Assembly: GCF_017591425.1 (NCBI RefSeq)
Contig: NW_024465369.1
Coordinates: forward strand, 30,899,501 to 30,963,500
Origin: Ochotona curzoniae
Taxonomy: Eukaryota > Chordata > Mammalia > Lagomorpha > Ochotonidae
Length of the DNA stretch: 64,000 nucleotides
Direction of reading: 5' to 3'
Shown: in pieces, positions 1 through 12,822 of the stretch
Layout: each line of letters begins with the position of its first letter
Position numbering within the stretch: the first letter of the stretch is position 1
The notes under the pieces: model-generated
Told to the model about the DNA's origin: nothing
Seen by the model: only the letters and a program-made list of their open reading frames with translations
The model's database searches: none
Program-made: the position numbers and the translations under genes

Positions 1-1760
1 TGGCTGTTTCCCAATTTGGTGAGAGGAGGATGGTGAGACTGAATTGCTTTTATTTAATGACAAAGTAACTAAGAAGGAACTGCCAAGACATTTTTTGAAG
101 TTACTAGGGACTTTGTGTAATGGTTAAATGAGCCTCCGTAGAGATGGGAATGAGACAAAGCCTTGTTTGAGCAAAGGGAAGGCTTCTTTGAGCAAGGAGC
201 AAGAAAGGAGCTCCCCTGCACAGGAAGCTCCAGCCAGGAAGTGCTTCAGAACACTACAAAAGACAAAGCACAAAGTTCAGGAGAGACATTTACTTAACAA
301 CTCTGCTATTTCACACAGAGTGCCACTGACAGCAAGGAATTGAACCCGAATCATACTAGATCTACTCCACGGTTGGTCATTTGGGTGTGCCTACAAGCCA
401 ACAAACTTGGATGGAATGGTTATAACAATATATTCTTCACTTTTGAATTTCTTTTACTTGATTTGTTACTTATGACCAACATTACTTTTACCAGGATGTG
501 ATGTATAACGGGGAAAAGCTAAGTTCTGTAAAGCCAAAGGTTCCAGGACAAAAGACTGATTAACAACTGAAAAGCACTTGCGTTATTGTAAAAGTTATTA
601 TAAAAGTTGTATGGGGAACAGAAGACTTCAGCAAGGTAGACTCCAAGAAACAGGGACGTTTATGTGTTTTTATGCTAGATGAAGAGGGACACAGTCATGA
701 GGAAGTTGGACTGCACAAAGGACCAATATCTAATGGTAATGGTGGGGAGACCCCAGCAAAGCCTGCTTGTTTGGTCCTTAGGCTGTGTGTGCGTATGTCT
801 TCAGAGATGAAGACATTTCTTCCCTCCTCGAGCCAGGGGATAAGGATGGGCACCTGTAGGATAAAAGTCTCAAGACCTACATCACAGGAAGAGCAGCTAG
901 GTGCATGGCCTACCTCAAGGAGAGGAGAGGGAAAGGTGAAAGGCATCATTTTACTTCTGCTGTTTCCTCAAATGCCATAACTCTATATTTTGGCAAGTTC
1001 TGAATTGCACCAAATATTTTACACCCAAAATTCATTCATAGGCAGTTTGCTTTCGAACAGTTCACATTTTAATATAAAATGCCATCCAAAAATATCAGAT
1101 TCACTACATTCCATTCAGGCAGAACAGGGCTATTTTTATATTCAAACAAACAGAAAGGCTATTAATATTTTCACAAATTTCAATGCATACAGGGCCAACA
1201 AACATGGCAAACTCCTTGAACCCAGCAGATCCTGATCACAGGCTGTTTCAGACACTGCAAACAGGTTGAGGGCTAGGTTAATGTACTATGTTGTTTATTG
1301 TTTCCTTTAACATTTAGCCAAGTAATTTTGAACAAGGAAAACCTGGGGCCTGACTGGATCTGTTCATTCATATCTAAAATCCTTGAGCCTAATGGCACTG
1401 GGTAATACTGCTATGGTGCAAGGGCAGGCTCCAGTCAATATCCACAGGGAATATTTTTGATGTTTTTTAAGAAACATCAATGAAGTTATTACTTTTTATA
1501 AGATTTTATTTATTTTATGGAGGGGGCAGAAGTGAAGGAGGAAGAGGAAGTGGATGGGAAGGCGGCTGTGATGGATTGGTGGGTCGGGTTGTCAAGTACA
1601 GTGCCATGATTGGTGGCCAGATTGATGGGCAACCAAAATGGTGTGAAGTTTGTGAGCTGTGGGAAGGGAAAGCAAGAAGTGCTAGGTCCAAGATGGCAGG
1701 GTCTTTTAGGGTCAGTGTCCAAATCACTGCTCACAATTGTAATTTAAATTTCTTATTACA
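1..1760. other. Intergenic, nothing recognised
   Basis: Single-copy-looking sequence with short random ORFs only. A purine-rich stretch at 1515-1560 follows a fragment of A/T-rich 'agattttatttattttat'. No ABCB11 exon (the expected left neighbour) was seen. Confidence 0.6.
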
Positions 1761-2070
1761 TTGGGCCCGGCGGCGTGGCCTAACAGCTAAAGTCCTTGCC
1801 TTGAATGTGCCGGGATCCCATATGGGTGCCGGTTCTGGTTCCGGCAGCTCCACTTCCCATCCAGCTCCCTGCTTGTGGCCTGGGAAAGCAGTCGAGGATG
1901 GCCCAAAGCCTTGGGACTCTGCACCCGTGTGGGAGACCCAGAAGAAGTTCCTGGATCCTAGCTTCGGATCGGCATAGCATCGGCTGTTGTGCTCACTTGG
2001 GGAGTGAATCATCGGACAGAAGATCTTTCTCTCTATCTCTCCTCCTCTCTGTATATATGACTTTAAAAAA
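1761..2070 (+). mobile_element. Lagomorph C-type SINE, full length
   Basis: Head 'ggcggcgtggcctaacagc', 'gatcccatatgggtgcc', 'ggcctgggaaagcagtcgagg', CT-rich 3' part and A tail. Flanking TTCTTATTAC (1750-1759 and 2073-2082) is the target-site duplication. GC-rich and little diverged, so young. Confidence 0.93.
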
Positions 2071-2111
2071 AATTCTTATTACCGATCATTTCAAATATAT
2101 TTACAATTAGA

Positions 2112-2455
2112 TGGACAAAGCTTGGCACAGTAGACCAGTGGCTAAAGTCCTTGCCTTGCATGAACCAGAGTCTTATGCAGGTGCTGATTTGTATCCTGGA
2201 TGTTCCACTTCCCATCCAGCTCCCTGCTTGTGCCCTGGGAAAGCAGTAGGGGATGGCCCAAAGCCTTGGGACCCTGTGTCTGGATGGGAGACCCAGAGGA
2301 GGCACCCAGCTCTTGGCTTTAGAACAGCTCAGCTCTGGCCGTCGCAGCCACTTTGGGAGTGAACCAGCAAATGGAGAATCTTTGTATCTCCTTCTCTCTG
2401 TATATCTGCCTTTGCAATAAAACTAAATAAATAAATATTTTTTTAAAAAAAGCAA
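2112..2455 (+). mobile_element. C-type SINE, full length
   Basis: 'cagtggctaaagtccttgcc', 'tgccctgggaaagcagtagg' and the tail 'aataaataaatattt'. It follows the previous SINE by about 40 bp in the same orientation. Confidence 0.9.
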
Positions 2456-5282
2456 ATAAGCGAACATCAACAGCTCACACACCCTTCAGCAATCTCATCA
2501 CCAACCCAGAGTTCATTCTGCCCCAGTCACACCCTCACCTATTCCTCTCAGCCCCATTTTATTCTGAAACAATTCCCAGGCATTATATTATTTAGGCTAA
2601 TTAGGCATATAATGGAATCAAAAGAATACTGTTTCATTAAAGAACCATACTCACAATATCACCTCAAAAAATGTAACAGCTACTTATTATCACCAAGTAG
2701 CTCAGCTCCAGCTATTGGTGCTGAGCTCTGGCTATTGGGGTAAATTGTCTCTTTGAATTTAGACTTTCAATGAAACTACATAAATCTTTAAAAAAAAAAA
2801 AAAAAAGGCCCTTGCTGCTCACTTACTGCAGATTGGTGTTGGAAAGAGAAGTGTTTATTTCAAGTAGCCAGCTGTGTTGGGGGTAAGCAATCTCTGGATC
2901 CAAAACATGCCCTTTCCCCACAACATGCCAACATAAAGGGTTTTCAAGGGGATGGATTGGAAACAGGCAAAGGTTAGAGAAAACAATGAGTTCAGTCAAT
3001 GGAGAATTAAGCAGATTTTCAGACTATGTTCTGATGGTGGTCGAACCAGATTTTCCAGGATGTCAGCCAGTCTGGAGATTTCCTCATAATGGAGCTCAGC
3101 TGTTTGCAGGTTCCTGAGATTCCTGTGCAAATATTATTCACTGGTAACAGGAAACTTCCAGCACCAGCAGCTGATCAGCAGCTGAGAATACTCTAAAATA
3201 AGGTCTGAAGAAGTTAGGTCTAACTGCTTAGAATCATCTCTAACTGCTCTTCATGGCTCCCAGTTAATTCTTTCATACTACACAGTACTTTTCATATTGC
3301 ACAGATATGTCTAGCAGTGGCTCTTAATTTCATTTACTCCTTTCCTCATGTCAGGGAAGATTCTGGGAAAAAGAAGTCTAGAATTGAAAGAAACCAGGAA
3401 ACTCAACAAGAGGATCAACCTTAAGCCAAGAAAAATGTCTTAGTGTTCTTCATGTAATAATGGTCACACAAAAGGAGTACTGCCTCCTTCTCTCTTTGAG
3501 AGCCACAGTTTGCTTACTAAGCCTCCACCCTGATGTCTCACAAGTCTCCCCGTTACTAGGAATTCTTAGTTTTTCTGGTCATCTATTATCTCCATTGTCA
3601 TTCGTCTTCTCTTTAGCTGGGACTGCATTTCCAGAACAAAGACATCCCATATAATACTCTTCACCCTATTGTTCAACCTAGGACCACTTTGGATAATCTG
3701 AAAGAATCTCTATTCTGCAAATAAGGAAAATCTTTCTTCAAAAAAATCCATGAACGTCTTTATGACTCAGTCCTTAACTATTAATATTTCTAAGGATTTT
3801 ACATGTGGAAGTACAAAAGATTAACTCAGCTTCATTTTGCATTTAGGAGAGTCATGAAAAACTAAATAAGTAACAGGGCTCCTAATTTTGACCAAGTCTA
3901 TCTATGCATGTCAAAGGTATTGATGGTATAAATAGGGTGACCCAGGGCCACGTTCCCTTTAGTATGGAAATAAAAGAACTGTCCATTGCCAAAGAAAGGA
4001 GGAAAAAGACAAAGTATGCCTATAAAAATGTGAAGTCATAAGACTAATTTATACTTACGCAGAAACACACTGCACTGATAGTACCTTGAAATAAAAGATT
4101 ATATTTGTATATCAGGAAGGAGGAAGTCAATATATAACAACAGCCTCAGAATTCTGGCAAGTTTCACAATGGAAACACAATCGACCAGTCTGCCCCGTAG
4201 GGTAAATGCTCCTCTCCATATGACTCTGATTCCGGGATTGGCTGCTGTTTAAACCATCACAATCCTGTGTAGTTACAAGACGCCTACTGAATATTACCTA
4301 AGACAGCCTTGGGTTTGGGTATTCTTTGATCTGGATATGTTCTGCTACTTGGAAAATAATAACAAAGGCAAAAATATGGGCAAGCTATAGACCTAGAAGA
4401 AAAAAGAACCATTTCTGAAAAGCATTTTGTTGGTGGTAGGATCTAGCCTCATGTCTATATCATTACAGTCTAATTATGAAAAACTGAAATTACATTTGGA
4501 CGAAATTCACAGTACAACCTTCTGGTATTTTTTAAATAGCAAAAAACTCAAATGGTAATTTAACTTTGGGTGTTTTTATACTGGCATATCACCTTTGATG
4601 ACAAGCAGTTTGTTATAAGAAGCGTTCTGAATAAAGTTGTATTGTAAAGGGGTAGAAAAAAAGACAGCTTAATCCTTAAGTTGAATTGCCACACCACCAC
4701 AGTTACAACCTGCAGTAGGCACTGCTTACAGATGATTCCCTTAACTGAACAAGAAGAATGGAGGGCTCTAACCCTAACAAACAGACACTAAGACTGATCT
4801 CTTGATCTCTTAAATTCTGTACACTGGGATTGAGGAACTATTAAATAACAAGACAAGAATTCCAGTTCCCTAAAGGGCAGATCAGTCTAAATATTTGACT
4901 CAAGAGTCTATTTGGGAAGTTTTTAAAACAGAACTTTGTTGGATTCTTGAGTACACAAAACTTATTCTTGTTACAAGCTTTCATGCTCCTTTTCCCTTCA
5001 CTCTCACGCTGTCTGAGGTTCTGTCCACCTCTCAGGGACCCTAACCTGTCCACAGGAAGCATCCAGTGTTAATGGCTTTGCAGCTTTCTATATGCGGATT
5101 GACATCAATGTGGTTTCTTTAGGGGATTTTATATTTAAACCTTACTTTGACATGGGGAGTGACAAAGGGGAAGAAATGTGTTTGGAACATTTGGGGCCCC
5201 GTGTTTACCTGAGTACATTTTAAGCTTTAGGTTTTTGCTGCTGTTCTTTTAGAGAAGAAAAGATTCCCCATTTTATTAATTA
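2456..5282. other. Intergenic, nothing recognised
   Basis: No gene or clear repeat. 2806-3130 ('gtgtttatttcaagtagccagc', 'aacataaagggttttcaagg') has the style of an old LTR end but I cannot name it. Confidence 0.5.
2790..2806. repeat. Poly-A run
   Basis: About 17 A; possibly the tail of an unrecognised old insertion. Confidence 0.8.
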
Positions 5283-5608
5283 CTTCTAAAAGATGTATTT
5301 ATGTATTTGAAAGAGTATAGAGAGGGAGAAGAAGAGAGAAAGAAAGAGAAAGATCTTTCAGTTTCTAATTCATGCCCCAGGTGGCTGCAATGACCAGTCC
5401 TTGGTCAGACTGAAACCAAAAGATTTATCAAGCATCTCACGTGGATGGCAGGGCCCACACACTTGGACCATCTTACACTGCTTTTGCCTAGTCATCAGCA
5501 GGAAGCTGGATAGGAAGTGAAGCATCAGAACATGAATCAGTACTCATGTTGGATGCTGGTACTGCCGGAAACAGCTTTACCCACTTGGCAATAATGCCAC
5601 CCCACCCA
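5283..5608 (-). mobile_element. Older C-type SINE, antisense
   Basis: 'aaaagatgtatttatgtatttgaaagag', GA-rich stretch, 'ggtggctgcaatgacc' and 'agcaggaagctggatagg' in antisense order. Confidence 0.8.
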
Positions 5609-5708
5609 TTTAATTCCAAAGGTGACAGTGTGTCTCATCTGTGCCCAGATGGATGTGTTTATTCACATGCTCTCCCCAGCTGAGGCATCATGAGTTGTAT
5701 TTTTCTTT

Positions 5709-5845
5709 TTAAAAGATTTATTTGTTTGGAAGAGTGACAGAAAGAAGAGTTAGAGAGAGAGATACAGAAACATCTTCCCTACATTGGTTCACTCCCTAAA
5801 TGGCCAGAGCTAGACCAGGCCAAAGTCAAGAGGCTAGAATTCCAA
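5709..5845 (-). mobile_element. Truncated SINE, antisense
   Basis: 'ttaaaagatttatttgtttggaagag', 'ttggttcactccctaaatggcc', then stops after 'gaggctagaatt'; only the 3' part of the element is present. Confidence 0.75.
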
Positions 5846-7930
5846 AGAAGGAACACAAAACCTGGAAAATGCAATGAACACAGCCATAAGCCACATACAG
5901 TGAAAGTGAAAATAAAAAACGGCAGTGGAGAAGAGTTTCTACCAATCTATATGAGTAGAATCGGGTGGCAGATTAGAAGGCTGAAGGGGAAAGATTAGGC
6001 CCTTCCTCATCTTTGTCACCCAGAGCCTCAATTCTTCCCACTAAAGCCCCAGGACATGCCAGAACATCTATGAAATGTTCTAAACAGAGCAACTCTGGGA
6101 GAGAGGAAGGTGTCCTTTCCCATTATAAGAGGGCACATATGCAGAGACCACAGGTATGCTAGCTTGCCATACTTTAAAATATAAATTAAAACCAATAGGT
6201 AATCTCCAACCATGTTTCATTAAATTGTTTTGATCTCCCTGCTCCTCAATCTTTTTTAAAAACAGTAAAAGAAAATCTTCAAGGACTAACTTCTCCTTAG
6301 GAGAAGCAAAGGTAGGCTACAAGAAAGAACATGAAAACCAATCCTAACTCAAGAATTAAGTTATGACAGCAATGCCCTGGACCATTCACAAAATATGTTG
6401 CATTATTCCTGCTGGCGAATGTGCTCCAGCATTTGCACATGTATGGAATTCATTCTGTGAGCTGCTCAGCTGAGTTCACCAAAGATACCATCAATTCCTT
6501 TCGAAACACGTGATCTCCAGTTTCTTGGCTTTCTTTACCCATTGATGAGAGATTGAGTCATCACTCAGTGTCACAAGCAGTGACTCAGAGTGAGAACAGA
6601 GCCTAAGGAGTCTTCACACGTGCAGGCTCTCAAAGCTGGCCAGAGGCCCAGGCCCCGTGACCTCAGGAGGATTTCTTGGTCAGAGTGGCACAACTCTTCC
6701 TTCCCCTGTGCTCAGCAGGAAGGCTGCAGACAGCTGAACAAGTCTTCTAGAGGCATCTGCATCTCGGTTTATCCTCACAAAGGTAACTCATGAGTTTTGC
6801 CATTTATTTCTTTTTTCATTAGCTCTGCCTGAATTTCTTTGGCTTTTCTGCACATTCATAGAAGGATTCAAATTGTCTTTCAAGCTGTGGTTAACTGTGA
6901 CTATTATTATTTTTTAATGTAATATATTGGAAGTCAGGGATATTCAGAGTCCATCTCACCATAGGAATGGGCTGAGTGTTGTCTAGGAGCTCAGCTAGAC
7001 CCCTTCAGGTGCCTCTCTGACTGTCCCTTTTCATCCACGAATCGTACTTAAATTTATATTTTGTTGTTATTCCCTCTGTCTCTTTTTGACACCATCTTTG
7101 AGGCTTATGATGACTGAGAAACAGAGAAGGAAGAGCCCAAAAAGCATAGGAATTTTAATGAATTTCTTAGTAGAGTAATTCCCAACAGTGTCCATTTGGT
7201 GCCTGCATCCTGTGATGATGGCAAATGATGCAGTGCTTTGCTGTTCCAGAGAGTGCTGTGACTCTGTCTCTATAACTTGATTTTTAACAGGCAGGGTCAA
7301 TGTTTAAATAAAACACATGCAATGTAGGGTTGGCCAAATGACTCTGAGCTGTCTCACTGCGCCATCAGGCAAGGGTAGGGACCATGTTTTCTCCTAATAT
7401 CCCTTGGCACATACTCAGTGCTCTGAGAGTCTCCTTGGCTGGATGCTACATACAATGAGAGTTGATGTTCCACCATCTTTGAGCTAAATTTTTTTCTTGT
7501 ATTTAAAAAGGATGCCCAATTTTGGCAACAACTATCAATTTTAACTACAAGCACAAAAAAAAAAAAATCCTTCCCTCACACATTTCAATTGAGGGGACTA
7601 CTTCTTAAGGAAGAGGATCTAAAAACTCTGACCTTTCTTTACTCCAAGACAACTGTGGTTTAAAGACAGCAAGGTCCAAACACACCTTCTGCTTCTATTT
7701 AGACAGACTCTACTTCTAAGCCTTCTCTGATACTGCAATACAGAATATACTCAAACAATTTCTTCCAATTGACAATTTATAGCTAGTAACTATATATAAA
7801 GCCATTGGAACTTTAACAGTTAAATTCTAATGTATCAAGATTGTCAAAAACTGTCTCAGCAAAATAGTAAACCTGAGATGAACTGGAGGTTATTCAGAAT
7901 TACAAAGTTACAATGAATTCTAATATAAAA
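5846..7930. other. Intergenic, AP-1 pair only
   Basis: No coding or repeat signal that I can support apart from the AP-1 pair at 6554-6587 and a poly-A run near 7554. Confidence 0.5.
6554..6587. promoter_or_regulatory. Paired AP-1 heptamers
   Basis: TGAGTCA at 6554-6560 and TGACTCA at 6581-6587, 27 bp apart, in otherwise unique sequence. Confidence 0.25.
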
Positions 7931-8266
7931 AAATTTTTAAAGATTTATTTTTATTGGAAAGTCAGATATACAGAGAGGAGGAAGGGAGAGAGAGGGACAG
8001 AGAGAGAGAGAGAGGAAGATCCTCCATCCACTGCTTCACTCCCCCAAGTGGCTGCAACGGCTGGAGCTGAGCTGACCCAAAGCCAGGAGCCAGGAGCTTT
8101 TTCCAGGTCTCCCACGCAGGTACAGGGTTCCAAGGCTTTGGGCTGTCCTTGACTGCCTTCCCAGGACACAAGCAGGGAGGAGACTGGAAACCGTCATCCA
8201 TATGGAATTCTGGCATGTGCGAGGCAAGGATTTTAGTAGCTAGGCTACTGTGCTGAGCCCCAAAAC
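7931..8266 (-). mobile_element. C-type SINE, antisense, full length
   Basis: 'aaagatttatttttattggaaagtcagatatacagagagg' at the left (split here only for description), 'cacaagcagggaggagactgg', 'tactgtgctgagcccc' at the right end. Confidence 0.9.
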
Positions 8267-9849
8267 TTTGGGGGGAAAGCAGAATCAAATTCTTTCATCT
8301 CATGAATTAAAGGTACCAAATGTTAAGTGCAGGGGTCCTCCCTGTGTGAGAGTAGACTGGAACTCCTCCTCATTGAGGCAAAGCTGCTCTGAGTCCAGGA
8401 GGCTCTCTCCACCATGTGCCTAGGAAAGCCACCAGCACAGCTGTCCGTGCTCTCCTTGACCTGCTGCCTGACCACCCAAAGCACACTCTGGCCAATAAAG
8501 GCTGCCCACCATACCTTCTCAGAAGAAATACAGGACATCAAGACACTGCAGTTGCCCAAGAGCTCCAACATTCATGATTTGTGATGCGAATATTCAAAAC
8601 CATCTCTTCTGACTATTTTGTATTCTATGACACAATTTTTTAAATAATCAGGAGCAGGCCTTTGGCCTATTGGTTATGGCCCTGGGAGAAATGTGAAATT
8701 TAATTCATTCTGTTGAGTAACAAACATCAGCTCTGCTCTATCAGCATCACAACCATTATTGTCTTCACCATTAATTTAATGAGACCCTCAAAACAACATT
8801 TGCTGCTAAATGCAAAGCAACTCTTGGCTCCAATTTTTAAATTTGTTCAGATTTCCAGGTGCCCAATTGGAACATTTTTTCTGCAGCAACATCATTCTTT
8901 AGTCTTATTAACTATAATTTCTATTAATTAATACTATTATTAAAACCAAATGTTCATTTTTCTTAAAAATGCAAAAGAAATTTCTAAAAGGCCATGTGGA
9001 TTAGAAAGAGAATTTTTATTTTACCTCATTGGAAAGGTAGGTACAGAATGGAATTCTGTGTAAGTTAACCAGGTTTATAATATTTAAACATAGAAGGCAT
9101 ATACATGTTTGCTGCCAGCATGAAGAAGGCATGGGTAAGCAAATCCCCGGAAGTCTCCTGAAAGCTGTGGCTATGTGTGCTCTGTTTAATGCTCTCTTTG
9201 TGTCAAGCCATGAAGTTGTTAACAAAAGGCCAATGACAGCAAACTGAAAGTAAATAAAATTCTAACAACTCCTATTAATGTGATTGACTAGTTGCAGAAA
9301 ACCTTTCATTGAATTAAATGGAAATAAATTCAAGTGGCTGGGAGGAGCTATCTAGAACTCTACAGTTCTTGTACGATGTACACCTTACAATATGATATGG
9401 AAACACTGTTTTCTGTTCTAGTTTCAAAAAGATGCCACTTATTCATAAGGAGTGAAGCAATGTGTATACTAGATGTGAAGTGGAAAAGTCTTATTTTAAC
9501 ATTTTAACTAGGAAGATAAACACAGGAAGAGAGAGAGAGTTAAGAGAAGCAGGAAACAGAAGACAAAAGAACTGCAACCTAGAACAGTGTTTTCCTCTAG
9601 CCCTAGACAGGCAGTTTCTGTTTAAGCCCAGAAAGCGGCAATGAAGAGAAAATCATCAGTTCTCCCTTCTTGGTTCCTTTCGAATCTGTGTGGCATGGTA
9701 GAGAACTTTCATGCAGGTGTTTCCTTTCCTCCCATTGATTGAGAATGTGCTTATGTGTTTGCAGTTGTTCCTTCTTTTCAGTCTAGGAGTTCAGAGATTA
9801 CTAAGTTTTCATCCTAGCCACTCTCCTTTTGTTAGATAGCTAATGCATT
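8267..9849. other. Intergenic, A/T-rich
   Basis: Only a SINE head fragment at 8650. No gene seen. Confidence 0.5.
8650..8690 (+). repeat. SINE head fragment
   Basis: 'ggagcaggcctttggcctat' and 'ggttatggccctggg' resemble only the first 40 bases of the SINE. Confidence 0.4.
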
Positions 9850-10098
9850 TCTGATTTTTTTTAAATGTACATATTTGGCAGGAAAAAGGTAAAAGCAAAG
9901 AATGACATTCCATGTTCTGGTTCACTCCCCAAATGCCTACAATAGTTGAGTCTGGGCCAGATCAAAGCCAGAAGTCGAAAACTCAATTGGGTCTCCTATA
10001 TATAGGAACCAAAGCACTAGTGCATTAGCAGAAAGCTAGAAGCAGAGCATCTCAGTGGAGTCTTAATTACTGCACCAAGCACTCGCCTGCTGTAATGT
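9850..10098 (-). mobile_element. Old C-type SINE, antisense
   Basis: 'ttctggttcactccccaaatgcc', 'tctgggccagatcaaagccag', 'tgcattagcagaaagctag' in antisense order; strongly diverged. Confidence 0.75.
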
Positions 10099-10339
10099 TT
10101 TAATGTTAAATGGAGGTAAATATTACATGAATACTCAAAATCCTTTAAGCTTACCAAAGTCAGAAGTATGAATATTCTATTATTGTAGTTACTCTTAACC
10201 TTTTGCTTGAATGATTCAGAGGCCTCAAACACTGTTCCAGTTTTCAGCAGTAACCTGGAGGTAAAGAGGAGCCTTTTTCCCTTCATTGCTTCCTTCCTGC
10301 TCCAGCATTTCCTTAGCATCAGTTTAAAGTCTAATACTC

Positions 10340-10648
10340 AGGGGCCAGCGAGATGCTCAAGACGCTAATCCTCAGTCTGCAAGCACCAGCATCCCATAAG
10401 GGAGCTGCTTTGTAGTCCAGCTGCTTCATTTCCCATTCAACTATCTATGCTGGGAAAGCAACAGAGGATGGCCCAAGTCCTTGGGACCCTGCACCTGCAT
10501 GGGAGACCCAGAAGCTCCTGGCTCCTGGATTCAGATTGGATCAGCTATGGCTGTCCTGGCCATTTGGGAAGTAAATCAGTGAAAGGAAGATCTTTATCTC
10601 TGCTCCTCTCTATAATTTGCCTTTCCTTTAAACAACAACAACAAAAAG
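10340..10648 (+). mobile_element. C-type SINE, full length
   Basis: 'ggggccagcgagatgctcaag', 'gggaaagcaacagaggatgg', 'catttgggaagtaaatcag', tail 'aaacaacaacaacaaaaag'. Confidence 0.87.
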
Positions 10649-10769
10649 AGCTGAATATTCCATGAGGCACAAATGAAGTGTTTGCAGGGATCATGAAGAG
10701 AATGGGAATACTGATGGCAGTGGCAGACCCAGTTGGCCTGGGAGTTTGTGTCAGAATCACTACCTCCAT

Positions 10770-10905
10770 GTATCTTGAACTAATTAATCTGCATTCTAAA
10801 TTTCTTTCTTTGTCTTTAAAATAAAGATTATTATAAGATTTAGATGAGATAATCTTTATAGATCCTAGCAGAGGACCTAGAACATGGCAAGCAGTTGGTA
10901 ACAAC
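10770..10905 (+). repeat. MIR
   Basis: 'tgagataatctttatagatcc' and 'gcagaggacctagaacatggc' follow the MIR 3' consensus. Confidence 0.5.
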
Positions 10906-11517
10906 CTGATGAACTAGGAATCCTGAGGACTGTGGATTTCCTAGCATATTCTGAATTCTGTAGGCTCAGATAGTCACTTACCTGAAAGACATCACAGAGG
11001 ATACTGTAACAGCTCAAACTCAAAGCACTCAGTCAAAATGCAGACATTGCAAATGCCATGAAAGTTATTTTTATTATTTCTAAATTCAGAAATGATATCC
11101 TACATAAATTTTTTTGATTCACTGCCTTCTGTCCTTCTAAAGGGCAAAGGATATTTTTAAATCATAGATATTAATTCTTGTGGCTACGGGATATGAGTAA
11201 TTTTTATACGTAACACAACTTTCATATTAAAGCCATAAAGAATTAAACGTTCATGAATGAAACACTATCAAGGAACAAATGACAATGCCTCCCACAAGAG
11301 TAATTTTGGGCCTTCAAGACAAGGAAGCTCTAGACCAAATTGATCTCAACTGCAGGTGACTTAATCCCCTTTGGGACATTTCCCCATGTCTGAAGACCTG
11401 TTTAGTTCTCAGAACCGGGGCAATGGTGCTCATGTCCTCTAGTGGGTAGAGGCTATGATTGCTGCTCTAGTGGGAAGAGCCTGAAAGTCAGGATCCACAT
11501 GAAGAAAAAGAACCCAA
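10906..11517. other. Intergenic, nothing recognised
   Basis: Contains two near-identical 'ctctagtggg(t/a)agag' pieces at about 11437 and 11466. No gene. Confidence 0.5.
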
Positions 11518-12822
11518 CAGAGGCAAAGTAGAGAAGCAAAATGTTACCATATGCATTCTGTGTGCAAACTTGCCAAGAGGAGCACAAGAAGCGGCACCCA
11601 GATGCTTTCATCAGCTTCTCAAGAGCTTGCAAGTGGTCAGAGAGGCAGAAAAGCTGGTCTGCCCGAGAGAAGGGGAGGCAGACCGGCTCATTAGATCCCT
11701 TCTAAAGGAGAGACAATTCAAAGATCCAAATGAACTCAGGCGATGTCTTTCAGCCTTTTGGGGGGGTCTGTTTTGAGTACTGCCCCCCAAAATTAAAAGA
11801 AAATAGGCCTGAGGTGGTGGTAGCCTACTGGCTAAAATCCTCGCCTTGCATGCACTGGGAACCCATATGGGTGCCAATTCATATCCAGGCTTCTCTACTT
11901 CCCATCCAGCTCCCTGCCTGTGGCCTTGGAAAGTAGCCAAGGATGGCCCAAAGCCTTGGGATCCCATCCATGTGGGAGACCCAGAGCAGGCTCCTCGCTC
12001 CTGGCTTCAGATTGGATCAGCTCTGGTCATTGCAACCACTTGGGGAGTGAACCAGAGGACAGAAGATCTTAGTCTATATATCTCCTTTTCTCTGTACATA
12101 TGCCTTTCCAATAAAAATAAATAAATCTTTTAAAAAGTTAAACATCATCCATCCATGATGTGGCCAAGAGACTGGAGAGATATGGAATATCCTGCTGTGG
12201 GATAAGCAGCCTGATGAAGAGAAGGAAGTTAAAAGAAAAGGATGAAAACCATATTGCCGCATTCCAAGCTAAAGGAAAACCCAGTACAGCAAATCAAGGG
12301 GCTGTTGAGGCAGAGAAAAGTAAGGAAAGGGAAGGAAGAGGAGGAAGATGAAGAGGATGAGTGGAAAGACGAAGATGACAATGAATAAACTGATTTCAGT
12401 GCAGGTCTTTCCCCTTGTCTATAAAGCATTTAATCCCCCTTCCCATACACAACTCACTCCTTTTAAAGAAAAACTGAAATATAAAGCTGTGCAAGATTTT
12501 AACAAACACACGAATAAATCAGTCCTGACTACTGGTATTTGCAGTAGCCACTAATCTTGCCTGGTATGGTATGGGGGTTAGGGGTTGAGGATGGTAAATT
12601 GGTATGGAAATGTAAAGCAGGTTCTTGCTGATGCACAGCAGAAATTGGTTCTACATGGAGACAGTGTTTTTTTCCATCTTTAGTTATCTCTGATGCAATG
12701 TAAAAAATATATGTATTTGGTTAGCCAAATACCCCTCTGTGATTGTAAGGAAAAAAAAGTTGCAGTTGTTTTGTTGACATTCTAAAATGCTTCTGTGTAA
12801 GTACAATTTTTATTACAGAAAT
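11518..12822 (+). pseudogene. HMGB1P: HMGB1 processed pseudogene, split by a SINE
   Basis: Intronless, degenerate copy of the HMGB1 mRNA. 11518-11805 covers the start of the coding region through box A and the linker ('atatgcattctgtgtgcaaac', 'gagcacaagaagcggcaccc', 'gagtactgccccccaaaatt'). A SINE occupies 11806-12138. The copy then resumes with the end of box B, the acidic tail (about 12330-12388, shortened, TAA at 12386) and a long 3' UTR with 'tctataaagcatttaa', 'caactcactccttttaaag' and 'gttgcagttgttttgttgac'. Frameshifts and in-frame stops make it non-coding. Assignment to HMGB1 rather than HMGB2/3 rests on the remembered 3' UTR. Part of the HMGB1 start region is deleted. Confidence 0.87.
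11806..12138 (+). mobile_element. C-type SINE inserted in the HMGB1 pseudogene
   Basis: 'tagcctactggctaaaatcctcgcc' to 'ataaaaataaataaatctttta'. It separates two halves of one pseudogene, so it inserted after the HMGB1 copy. Confidence 0.92.

Noticed and set aside
1480..1977. 165-residue reading frame on the + strand
   Set aside because: More than a third lies within a SINE and the rest is low-complexity Gly-rich; typical SINE read-through.
11430..11485. Two CTCF-like 'ctctagtggg' motifs
   Set aside because: The GCC half of the motif is altered in both copies; too weak to call.
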